Positions 7,204-14,409 of a stretch of 28,007 bases of DNA are shown piece after piece. The translations under genes were made by a program, and so were the position numbers. Source of the DNA: Bdellovibrionaceae bacterium UBA2351 (GTDB lineage: Bacteria > Bdellovibrionota > Bdellovibrionia > Bdellovibrionales > Bdellovibrionaceae); contig DDTZ01000116.1 in the NCBI GenBank assembly GCA_002344565.1, positions 1-28,007 of the forward strand. Reading direction: 5' to 3'. Under the pieces are notes generated by a model. It saw nothing but the letters and a program-made list of their open reading frames with translations. It was not told the DNA's origin and did no database searches. The first letter of the stretch is position 1. The number at the start of each line of letters is the position of its first letter.

Positions 7204-8418
7204 GTGTCTTTCGTTCGCTCGCCGGAAACCTTACCTACTGTTCAACTGACTCGCGACGTTTTAAAACATTTAAAACGTGGGCATCGCTGGATTTTTTCTA
7301 GTGGCGTGGACGATCTTGGCCCAAGTGCTTCCGGTTTACGTGCACTTGTATACAAAAAAGAACTCGTGGGATTTGGTGCCTATCAAGGCGACACTCAGTT
7401 ACGATTTCGCCTATTTTGCCTCAGCGATGAGCCGTACTTCCGAAAAAACAATGCGTCCAAAACATTTGAGCTCTGGAGCGAGCGCCAATGGAAAAATGCA
7501 GTTAAAATTCGCGAAAGCTTCAATATGGAAACAACAAATTCCTTCCGACTGTTTAATGGCGAAGGCGATGGTGTTCCCGGATTAGTCGTTGATATCTACA
7601 ACGACGTTGCCGTTATCAAGCACGACCATGCGATCATGGAAACCATTTGGAACAGCCAATCCATTGCAGAGCGCATTGTAAAAGAATTCCCCCAGATTAA
7701 GTGCGTTTACTTAAAACGCCGTAATGATGCAGATGAAAAAGGCACGAACTTGATTGGCCAGCTTCCCGCCGAAACTATCTTTAAGGAAAATGATTTACTC
7801 TTTTCATCCAACATTCGCGATGCCGCTAAAACTGGATTTTTCTTAGATCAGCGCGATAATCGTTTGGCTATCAAAACATTTGCAAAAGACGCTGCCGTTT
7901 TAAACCTTTTCAGTTATACGGGTGGATTTAGTCTATTTGCGGCGGCCGGCGGAGCTAAATCTGTAACCAGTGTTGATATCGCCAAGGTTGCCATTGAAAA
8001 TGTAAAACGTAATTTTGAAATCAACCAATTCAAAACAGAACACAGTGACATCGCGGCCGACGCATTTGAGTTTGTCGAGAACCAAATCACGCTTAAACAC
8101 AAATACGATATCGTGATCACGGATCCGCCTAGCTTTGCGCCAAATGAAAAATCAGTTCCGCAGGCCACGGTGGCGTATACAAAAATTTATTCAAACTCTA
8201 TTCGTCTTGTGAAGGAAAATGGACTATTCGCAGCGAGCTCGTGCTCGAGTCACATCGACACGGAGGCCTTCTTAGAAATCACGCGCGAAGCCTTTTCTAG
8301 AGCGGGTAAGCGCGGCACGTTGATTCGTTTAGGCGCGCAGCCATCGGATCACCCCTACCCGTTGGCCATGCCGGAACTTCGCTATTTAAAATTTGCTCTG
8401 TTCCGGGTTGAAGGCTAG
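7204..8418 (+). CDS. rlmI: Class I SAM-dependent rRNA methyltransferase, RlmI family
   Basis: 404 residues from GTG, one base after the preceding stop codon. The N-terminal part is PUA-like (about residues 10-80, including KRGHRWIFSSGV). A linker with NGEGDGVPGLVVDIY follows, then a Rossmann methyltransferase domain. The signature KTGFFLDQRDNR is typical of the RlmI/YccW family. VLNLFSYTGGFS is the SAM-binding motif I, DPPSFA is motif IV, and SSCSSHID near residue 345 holds the Cys expected for 5-methylcytosine formation. E. coli RlmI makes m5C1962 in 23S rRNA. The family and chemistry are well supported; the exact target base is taken from family knowledge. It ends 4 bp from the convergent cytochrome-like gene. 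Confidence 0.85.
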   Translation: MSFVRSPETLPTVQLTRDVLKHLKRGHRWIFSSGVDDLGPSASGLRALVYKKELVGFGAYQGDTQLRFRLFCLSDEPYFRKNNASKTFELWSERQWKNAVKIRESFNMETTNSFRLFNGEGDGVPGLVVDIYNDVAVIKHDHAIMETIWNSQSIAERIVKEFPQIKCVYLKRRNDADEKGTNLIGQLPAETIFKENDLLFSSNIRDAAKTGFFLDQRDNRLAIKTFAKDAAVLNLFSYTGGFSLFAAAGGAKSVTSVDIAKVAIENVKRNFEINQFKTEHSDIAADAFEFVENQITLKHKYDIVITDPPSFAPNEKSVPQATVAYTKIYSNSIRLVKENGLFAASSCSSHIDTEAFLEITREAFSRAGKRGTLIRLGAQPSDHPYPLAMPELRYLKFALFRVEG

Positions 8419-8422
8419 TAGT

Positions 8423-9613
8423 CTATTTAGGCTCTGACATTTTTTTTAGTTCTTTTAATCGACGTTCATCCTCAACAGACAAGAATGTTCCGGCGCTACC
8501 ACTGTTTGTATCGTACACATACTCTTCTAATTTAAAATAGCAGCGATGGGCTGAAAATGAATTCGGGAATGTACGGATACACACTTCAAGATACTTTTCA
8601 CCTAGACTACTTTGGTACGAATTTAATCCATTGATGTAGCTGGTTCCTAACATCCATAAAACGTCGGCTTTATGCTGCTTGAATTTAATATTTTCTAAAA
8701 ACTCGTGTAGATAACTGATAGCTAGCTGATTCCAAACTTCGGAACCCAGGCGGCCATACTCAAAAACTCTAGAATTTGAACGTTCAATCCACATTTTCAC
8801 AATCGCTAAACTTGGGCTAGACGCTTTGGATTCTTTCGTCCATTTTTGAATATCATTACGCCAGATCGGAATCAGTTGTTTTAAGTATACCGGCACAAAT
8901 GTCGCTTTTTCGATTTTATCTAGAAAGGCCAATGTAGCCACAGGATCACGTTTGTAACGAATCAATATAGACATCGCATTGTGAGTGGCCAGCTCGGCTC
9001 TTACTTGTGCGTCCCAATCTACCTCGGTTTGTTTAAAGAACGCTTCATAACTCTTAAGTGCATCATCAAAACGTCGTGTCGCTACGTACACTTCAGCTTG
9101 AGTTACCGGCGGCAGTGCTTCAATTTTTTTAGCAAATTGACTGTAACCAAAATTAGGACCCTTGTTCGTTTGCGTATGGCACTCGACGCAATACTGAGTC
9201 ATCTTCAACAACTCAAATCGAGCATAGTCTTTTTTTCCGTTACCAAACGCATTTTCTACATTTGAAATCTGTTGTTTAAAATCGAAAGATATAAAAGCTA
9301 AGGTAGGATCATTCATTACGGTCATAGGTGAGTGATTCACCTTACTCGATGCCGCCGTTAATTTTTTTAAAGAGTCCTTTATTGTTGTTTCATTTTTCGC
9401 ATTTGAAAATTCTGAAGAATCCAGCGCCAACGGATACAAAGTAACCAAATTTTTTTCTAACGCTTGCATTTGATCTTGCCAATTGGCGGCCGCATTCATT
9501 TTATCATCAAATCTTTTTGATGTTTCCGTAGCGCTAACGTCTTTCTTAGATTGAGACTCGCAGTGAACATTTAAAACGGCAATCGCGGCGATGAATAGAA
9601 CGCTTTTTATCAT
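8423..9613 (-). CDS. Putative monoheme c-type lipoprotein with helical repeat domain
   Basis: 396 residues with a strong TAGGAGAG ribosome-binding site. The N-terminal hydrophobic segment ends in VLNVHC (Cys18), a possible though imperfect lipobox with His at -1. A single heme-attachment motif CVECH sits at residues 142-146, followed by a Gly-Pro-Asn stretch, with helical sequence on both sides. The C-terminal half is alpha-helical with spacing like TPR repeats (WMLGTSYINGL, then a repeat with CIRTFPNSFSAHRCY). It is probably a periplasmic membrane-anchored cytochrome-like protein. No electron-transfer partner is encoded nearby, so its role is unknown. The axial second ligand cannot be assigned. 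Confidence 0.72.
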   Translation of the reverse strand: MIKSVLFIAAIAVLNVHCESQSKKDVSATETSKRFDDKMNAAANWQDQMQALEKNLVTLYPLALDSSEFSNAKNETTIKDSLKKLTAASSKVNHSPMTVMNDPTLAFISFDFKQQISNVENAFGNGKKDYARFELLKMTQYCVECHTQTNKGPNFGYSQFAKKIEALPPVTQAEVYVATRRFDDALKSYEAFFKQTEVDWDAQVRAELATHNAMSILIRYKRDPVATLAFLDKIEKATFVPVYLKQLIPIWRNDIQKWTKESKASSPSLAIVKMWIERSNSRVFEYGRLGSEVWNQLAISYLHEFLENIKFKQHKADVLWMLGTSYINGLNSYQSSLGEKYLEVCIRTFPNSFSAHRCYFKLEEYVYDTNSGSAGTFLSVEDERRLKELKKMSEPK

Positions 9614-9755
9614 GGTTTACTCTCCTATGAAATAACTCTATGTCTATTTAACAATTTAAAACATGATTTAAATCAGGTTTCCTTAAAATTGTTTACACTT
9701 GCCTATGGTCCTAGAGCATGACAGTCTTGATCAAGAAGTTTGTGGAGGTATTTTT

Positions 9756-10121
9756 GTGAAAATTGCTTTGCTTTTCCTATGCATTCCTTTCCTAGCCCTA
9801 GCCGGCGTAACTGAACTTGAAAAAATTGAAAAATTAATTGTAACGATTGAACAATCTAATGTTCAGTTTATTCGTAACGGACAATCCTATCCCCCTTCCG
9901 AAGCGGCTCAGCACTTGCGTACAAAATTAGACCAAGCCGCAAGCTCGTGGTTTGCCCCTAAAAAAGCCGACTGGACGGCGATTATGTTTATCGAAAAAAT
10001 CGCATCTAAATCTTCACTATCTGGAAAAGATTATTTGATTCAATTGCCTGATGGCAAACAGGTAAAATCTAAAGACTGGCTGCTTGAAAAATTGAAAATT
10101 ATCGAACAATCCCCAAACTAA
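9756..10121 (+). CDS. DUF5329 family exported protein
   Basis: About 121 residues from a GTG that is preceded 7 nt upstream by GGAGG; longer in-frame starts would put extra residues before the signal peptide. Residues 1-16 (ending ALA) form the signal peptide. The mature protein follows the DUF5329 pattern. It has an N-terminal helix with I-E-x-S, then FIRNGQSYPPSEAAQHLRTKL, a stretch ending FIEKIASKSSLSGKDY, and a C-terminal WLLEKL segment. The family is periplasmic and of unknown function; its conserved Arg-Asn-Gly and Ser-Ser-x-Ser-Gly segments suggest a binding site. It stands alone, divergent from the cytochrome-like gene. Confidence 0.82.
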   Translation: MKIALLFLCIPFLALAGVTELEKIEKLIVTIEQSNVQFIRNGQSYPPSEAAQHLRTKLDQAASSWFAPKKADWTAIMFIEKIASKSSLSGKDYLIQLPDGKQVKSKDWLLEKLKIIEQSPN

Positions 10122-10166
10122 CGTCCTGGGGAAACATGCAATCATATCAAGCCCAGGCCCACGTCT

Positions 10167-12413
10167 TTAGGTCACGCAATCCACGTAATACCTTTTAACT
10201 CCACCAACGACTTCCGTTACCAATCCATGAATATCGGTTTCAAAGCCAGGTAAGCGTTCGTTCATAGCGCGGGCGAATTTTAAATAATCCACGATGGTTT
10301 TATTAAATCGCTCGCCAGGAACCAACAATGGGATCCCCGGAGGATACGGTGTTAACAACACAGCCGTCACTTTGCCGTCCAGATTATCAATTTCGATACG
10401 TTCGATCTCTTCGCGGGCCATTTTGGCAAATGCTTCGGAAGGCTTCATCGCTGGCTTAATATCCGACACGTATATTTCTGTCGTCATACGGGCGATGTTA
10501 CCAGCCTTGTAGGTATCGTGAATCTGTTTACACAAATCACGCAGACCCATACGCTCATAGCGCGGGTTTTGCGCTACGAATTTAGGCAAGATCTTCCACA
10601 TCGGTTGATTGCGATCATAGTCATCTTTGAACTGCTGAAGCCCTGCGAGCAGAGTATTCCAACGACCCTTTGTAATTCCGATAGTAAACATCACAAAAAA
10701 TGAATACAGTCCGCACTTTTCAACGATAACGCCGTGTTCAGCCAGGTACTTTGTAACCATTGCGGCCGGAATACCGATGTCATCGAACTCACCATTCAGA
10801 CCCAGTCCCGGCGTGATTATGGTTGCCTTCAATGGATCAAGCATATTGAAACCATCACTCAAATGATTAAAACCATGCCATTCGTCTTTAGGTTTTAGCA
10901 TCCAATTTTCACGCGAACCAATACCGTCATCTGTGATGGCGTCTGGTCCCCAAACTTTAAACCACCAATCACTGCCCCATTCATTATCAACCTTTTGCAT
11001 AGCTCTACGGAAATCCATCGATTCGTTGATGCTCTCTTCCACCAGCGCAGATCCCCCAGGACCTTCCATCATGGCCGCCGCCACATCACACGACGCAATG
11101 ATCGAATACTGCGGACTAGTCGACGTATGCATCAAAAAGGCTTCGTTAAATATATTTTCATTGAGTTTCTTGTTTTCCGATTCTGCAATCAAAATCTGTG
11201 AAGCCTGACTAAGCCCCGCTAACATCTTGTGGGTCGATTGTGTGGCAAATATCAAAGAGTTCTTCGTGCGTGGACGGTCCTTGCCGATAGCATGCATGTC
11301 TTTATAGAACTCATGGAAAGCGGCGTGCGGCAACCACGCTTCGTCAAAATGAAGCGCATCGATTTTGCCATCGAGTTTTTTCTTGATCGACTCGACGTTG
11401 TAGCTAACTCCGTCATATGTGCTTTGCGTGATTGTCAGGATACGCGGCTTTTTCTTTTTATCTTTAATAAAAGGGTGAGCATCGATTTTCTTTTGAATAC
11501 TCTCCATCGAAAACTCGCTCTCGGGAATGGGACCAATGATACCATAGTGATTCCGAGTCGGCGTCAAGAACACCGGAACGGCCCCCGTCATCATGATAGC
11601 GTGAAGGTTTGATTTGTGACAGTTGCGATCGACCACGACGATATCGTCTGGTCCTACCATCGAATGCCAAACGATTTTATTCGAAGTCGACGTCCCGTTC
11701 GTCACAAAGTACAAATGATCGGCATTGAAAATACGAGCTGCATTTCGTTCAGACGCTGCAACCGGGCCGGTATGGTCCAAAAGCTGACCCAGTTCATCCA
11801 CTGCATTACAGACATCGGCGCGAAGCATGTTTTCGCCGAAAAACTGATGGAACATTTGCCCTACAGGCGATTTCAAGAAAGCGACTCCACCTGAATGCCC
11901 CGGGCAATGCCATGAGTAGGAACCGTTTTGTGCATAGTTCAAAAGAGCTTTGAAAAATGGAGGGGCCACGCCATCTAGATAGGCGCGCGTTTCTCTGATA
12001 ATATGTCTAGCCACGAACTCTGGTGTATCTTCGTGAGCGTGAATAAATCCGTGCAGCTGACGAAGGATATCATTTGGAATATGTCGAGACGTTCGGGTTT
12101 CCCCGTATAAAAAAATAGGAATATCCGCATTTTTAAAACGAATTTCTTCGATAAATAAGCGTAAACTTTTCAGAGCGACCTGAGTTTCCTCAACGCTGCC
12201 ACCACCAAATTCCTCGTCATCTATAGATAATAAAAATGCGGATGCGTGACTTTGATGTTGAGCGAATGCGGTCATGTCACCATAACTAGTAACACCTAAA
12301 ACTTCTGCGCCTTCTTTTTCCAAAGCCGCAGCTAGAGCGCGAATCCCGGTACCACTTACATTTTCCGTGCGAAAATCTTCGTCGATAATAACAATAGGAA
12401 ATCTAAACTTCAT
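10167..12413 (-). CDS. PLP-dependent Orn/Lys/Arg decarboxylase
   Basis: 748 residues from an ATG preceded by a perfect GGAGGTGA; an in-frame TTG 24 bases upstream lies before that site and is rejected. The protein has the three-part build of fold-type I Orn/Lys/Arg decarboxylases. It has an N-terminal receiver-like wing (residues 1-130), a PLP domain and a C-terminal domain. Family motifs include VVDRNCHKS, NHYGIIGPI and the PLP lysine in STHKMLAGLSQAS (Lys396). Length and motifs resemble AdiA-type enzymes, but substrate choice cannot be read from sequence alone. The divergent argJ-argR-hss cluster suggests ornithine-to-putrescine or arginine-to-agmatine for polyamine synthesis. An ARG-box-like site covers its likely -10 element. 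Confidence 0.9.
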   Translation of the reverse strand: MKFRFPIVIIDEDFRTENVSGTGIRALAAALEKEGAEVLGVTSYGDMTAFAQHQSHASAFLLSIDDEEFGGGSVEETQVALKSLRLFIEEIRFKNADIPIFLYGETRTSRHIPNDILRQLHGFIHAHEDTPEFVARHIIRETRAYLDGVAPPFFKALLNYAQNGSYSWHCPGHSGGVAFLKSPVGQMFHQFFGENMLRADVCNAVDELGQLLDHTGPVAASERNAARIFNADHLYFVTNGTSTSNKIVWHSMVGPDDIVVVDRNCHKSNLHAIMMTGAVPVFLTPTRNHYGIIGPIPESEFSMESIQKKIDAHPFIKDKKKKPRILTITQSTYDGVSYNVESIKKKLDGKIDALHFDEAWLPHAAFHEFYKDMHAIGKDRPRTKNSLIFATQSTHKMLAGLSQASQILIAESENKKLNENIFNEAFLMHTSTSPQYSIIASCDVAAAMMEGPGGSALVEESINESMDFRRAMQKVDNEWGSDWWFKVWGPDAITDDGIGSRENWMLKPKDEWHGFNHLSDGFNMLDPLKATIITPGLGLNGEFDDIGIPAAMVTKYLAEHGVIVEKCGLYSFFVMFTIGITKGRWNTLLAGLQQFKDDYDRNQPMWKILPKFVAQNPRYERMGLRDLCKQIHDTYKAGNIARMTTEIYVSDIKPAMKPSEAFAKMAREEIERIEIDNLDGKVTAVLLTPYPPGIPLLVPGERFNKTIVDYLKFARAMNERLPGFETDIHGLVTEVVGGVKRYYVDCVT

Positions 12414-12479
12414 ATTCACCTCCAGGCCAAAGCCCAAAAAGTTAGTTCGCTTTCGCGATTTTTCGGTCGTACCGATTTG

Positions 12480-12493
12480 AGCCTAATTATGCA
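12480..12493. promoter_or_regulatory. ARG-box-like site over the decarboxylase promoter
   Basis: AGCCTAATTATGCA matches the ArgR dyad pattern TGCATAATTATGCA at 12 of 14 positions. It overlaps a predicted minus-strand -10 (CATAAT, complement of 12487-12492). A TTGCTA -35 lies 16 bp upstream of that -10. The site lies about 70 bp upstream of the decarboxylase start codon, so ArgR bound here could repress that gene. Confidence 0.5.
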
Positions 12494-12521
12494 TTTTTTT
12501 GATCTAATAGCAAATAAAACA

Positions 12522-12550
12522 TTGACCCGCGTATTATTTTGCCTCATTAT
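12522..12550 (+). promoter_or_regulatory. Predicted sigma-70-like promoter of argJ-argR-hss
   Basis: A -35 TTGACC (12522-12527) and a -10 CATTAT (12545-12550) are separated by 17 bp. The -10 lies inside the ARG-box-like site at 12540-12553. Transcription would start near 12557 and leave a leader of about 130 nt before argJ. Confidence 0.5.
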
Positions 12551-12574
12551 GCACGTCATAGGCATAATTATGCA
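12540..12574. promoter_or_regulatory. Paired ARG-box-like operators upstream of argJ
   Basis: Two copies of the dyad lie at 12540-12553 (TGCCTCATTATGCA) and 12561-12574 (GGCATAATTATGCA). The second contains the perfect 12-bp palindrome GCATAATTATGC. Their centres are 21 bp apart, the same spacing as paired ARG boxes bound by one ArgR hexamer in E. coli. The first covers the predicted -10, so autorepression of the argJ-argR transcript by the ArgR encoded here is likely. Confidence 0.6.
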
Positions 12575-12623
12575 CGGAAGAAAAACCGGAAGCGGGCAAG
12601 GCCGATACCCCAGACGCTACTAA
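12570..12623 (+). CDS. Possible Arg-rich leader peptide
   Basis: A 17-codon ORF reads MHGRKTGSGQGRYPRRY with four Arg codons (two adjacent, AGA CGC) just before its stop. It sits between the predicted argJ promoter and the hairpins before argJ. AGG lies 7 nt before the ATG, a weak ribosome-binding site. The layout resembles attenuation leaders, but a short ORF can arise by chance and the ATG overlaps the second ARG-box-like site. Confidence 0.3.
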   Translation: MHGRKTGSGQGRYPRRY

Positions 12624-12624
12624 A

Positions 12625-12667
12625 AAAACTTAAACCACATTTAAGTTTTCACTCTAGAAAAGTGAAA
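12625..12667 (+). promoter_or_regulatory. Two overlapping hairpins in the argJ leader
   Basis: Hairpin 1 pairs AAAACTTAAA (12625-12634) with TTTAAGTTTT (12640-12649) over a CCACA loop. Hairpin 2 pairs TTTCACT (12647-12653) with AGTGAAA (12661-12667). They share 12647-12649. The 3' arm of hairpin 1 (TTTAAG) can also pair with CTTAAA at the argJ start codon (12682-12687). This could be an attenuator or translation switch, though the stems are AT-rich and weak. Confidence 0.4.
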
Positions 12668-12686
12668 GCTATAAAAGGAGGCTTAA

Positions 12687-13883
12687 ATGACTTTAGGACC
12701 TGGAGTACGCAGAACTGCTTTACCGAAAGGCTTCTTAGCCAGCGGAATTAACTGCGGCGTTCGCCGCTACCGTCCCGACATGGGTTTGCTATTGTCAGAA
12801 GTGCCTGCTGTGGCCGCTGGAGTGTTTACTCAAAGCACATCACGTGCGGCACCCGTTCGCTATACACAAGCTCTTCTTCCAGCTGACAACATCTTAGCGA
12901 TTCTTACCAACTCGGGCCAAGCCAATGCGGCAACAGGTGCCGAAGGCGTAGAGAAAAACATGATGATGATTTCAGCTTTAGCCAAACAACTCAAATGCGA
13001 AACAAACCAAGTTCTAGTGGCCAGCACAGGTAAAATTGGCGAACAGCTGGATACGGATAAAATTCTGCCGTCGATACCTGAGCTGGTGACTCGCGCCAAC
13101 GATTGCGCCGAAAGTTTTGCCACCGCTATCTTGACTACAGACTTGGTTCCTAAAACATGCACGACAGTTGTAAACTTGTCGTCTGGCCCCATTCGCATCA
13201 CGGGTATTAGCAAAGGTTCAGGAATGATCCATCCAAACATGGCAACGATGCTTGGCTATATTGTTACAGACGCAAAGCTGACTAAAGAACACGCCGCTAC
13301 GCTGATTAAGAAAACAGCGGACGTAAGCTTCAACATGATCAGTGTCGATGGTGATACATCGACAAATGACTGCTGTTTTGTGATGGCCAACGGCGCTTCG
13401 GGTTTTGGCTTAGAGACAGATAAAGATATCCAAAAATTTGAAGCAGCGTTTGAAGACATCGCTATTTTTTTAGCTAAATCAATTGCTGCGGATGGCGAAG
13501 GTGCTTCGAAATTGATTGAAGTTCAGCTTAAGGGTGCGAGTGATACACAGACTGCCCGGAAGGCAGCTCGTGGGGTGACGCTATCTCCTTTGATCAAAAC
13601 AGCCGTTCACGGTGAGGATCCAAACTGGGGACGTATTTTAGCTAGACTAGGGGCCGAGCAAGTTCCTGAGGAACAATTAGAAAAAATGACCTTAAAACTT
13701 CAAGGTATAGTGTTGTTCGAAAAAGGACAGCCGGTGGCATTTGCTAAAGACGAAGTTAAGACACTACTAAAACAATCTATCGTGAAGGTCGAAATAAACC
13801 TACATTCAGGTAAACATTCGGCGACAGCATGGGGTTGTGATCTGTCTCGCAAATACGTCGACATAAACACTGAATATTCGTAA
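12687..13883 (+). CDS. argJ: Bifunctional ornithine acetyltransferase / N-acetylglutamate synthase
   Basis: 398 residues, the normal ArgJ length, with an AAAGGAGG ribosome-binding site. ArgJ moves the acetyl group from N-acetylornithine to glutamate in the cyclic arginine pathway. It yields ornithine; many members also use acetyl-CoA. Family features are GVFTQS and TNSGQANAATG in the N-terminal half. The self-cleavage site is in KGSGMIHPNMATMLGY, before nucleophile Thr187. HGEDPNWGRI and a C-terminal CDLSRKYVDINTEYS are also present. The precursor is expected to split into alpha and beta chains at Thr187. It heads an argJ-argR-hss operon with gaps of 31 and 27 bp. Whether it is mono- or bifunctional cannot be read from sequence. 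Confidence 0.96.
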   Translation: MTLGPGVRRTALPKGFLASGINCGVRRYRPDMGLLLSEVPAVAAGVFTQSTSRAAPVRYTQALLPADNILAILTNSGQANAATGAEGVEKNMMMISALAKQLKCETNQVLVASTGKIGEQLDTDKILPSIPELVTRANDCAESFATAILTTDLVPKTCTTVVNLSSGPIRITGISKGSGMIHPNMATMLGYIVTDAKLTKEHAATLIKKTADVSFNMISVDGDTSTNDCCFVMANGASGFGLETDKDIQKFEAAFEDIAIFLAKSIAADGEGASKLIEVQLKGASDTQTARKAARGVTLSPLIKTAVHGEDPNWGRILARLGAEQVPEEQLEKMTLKLQGIVLFEKGQPVAFAKDEVKTLLKQSIVKVEINLHSGKHSATAWGCDLSRKYVDINTEYS

Positions 13884-13914
13884 GCGCGAACGTGCGCCTG
13901 AAATAGGAGATTTT

Positions 13915-14382
13915 ATGGAAGAAAGAGTAAACGAATCGCAGGAACGCCTAGCTGTTCTTAGAAAATTAATTCGCGAAGGCGAAGCCAGCACGCAGGAAGC
14001 GCTGTCGGAATCTTTGCGTAAGAAAAAATTTGATGTCACTCAAAGCACAGTTTCCCGAGATTTACGGCGCATCGGCGCGATCAAGGCCACCAATGCAGAA
14101 GGCGAAACGGTTTACTACTTACCCGAAGACCATCGCCCGCTTCACGCAAGTTTCAATATGGATTTAACGGGTTTAGTTTTAGAAGTTGAGTACAACGAAT
14201 CGATGGTGGTCGTACACACGGCTCCGGGAGCCGCCAGTTTATTGGCAGCACGGATGGACAACTTACGCGACCCACTCGGTATATTAGGAACCGTATCAGG
14301 AGACGACACGATTTTTGTGGCGCCTCAGTCGACTAAAAAAATAGCGGCTTTGGTGAAGAAACTTAAAGACGAGTTCCTTTAA
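13915..14382 (+). CDS. argR: Arginine repressor ArgR
   Basis: 155 residues, standard ArgR size, with an AGGAG ribosome-binding site. The N-terminal winged helix (residues 1-70) carries the recognition helix STVSRDLRRIGAIK. The C-terminal hexamerisation and arginine-binding domain has TAPGAASLLAARMDN and GTVSGDDTIFVA, where the double Asp binds the arginine ligand. It should bind ARG boxes when arginine is plentiful. The ARG-box-like sites at 12480-12574 upstream of argJ are its likely local targets, giving autoregulation plus control of the divergent decarboxylase. Confidence 0.95.
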   Translation: MEERVNESQERLAVLRKLIREGEASTQEALSESLRKKKFDVTQSTVSRDLRRIGAIKATNAEGETVYYLPEDHRPLHASFNMDLTGLVLEVEYNESMVVVHTAPGAASLLAARMDNLRDPLGILGTVSGDDTIFVAPQSTKKIAALVKKLKDEFL

Positions 14383-14409
14383 CAATTACGACTTATAAGG
14401 AGAATTGAA

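Noticed and set aside
10122..10166. Possible terminator between DUF5329 gene and decarboxylase
   Set aside because: CCTGGG and CCCAGG can pair, but the loop is about 20 nt and no T-run follows on either strand.
10294..11894. Several plus-strand ORFs of 60-130 codons opposite the decarboxylase
   Set aside because: They are antisense to a complete, motif-rich gene and show no ribosome-binding sites or family features.
12539..12751. 70-codon ORF across the argJ leader and start
   Set aside because: It overlaps the ARG-box-like sites, hairpins and the well-supported argJ start, has an ordinary basic low-complexity composition and resembles no family.
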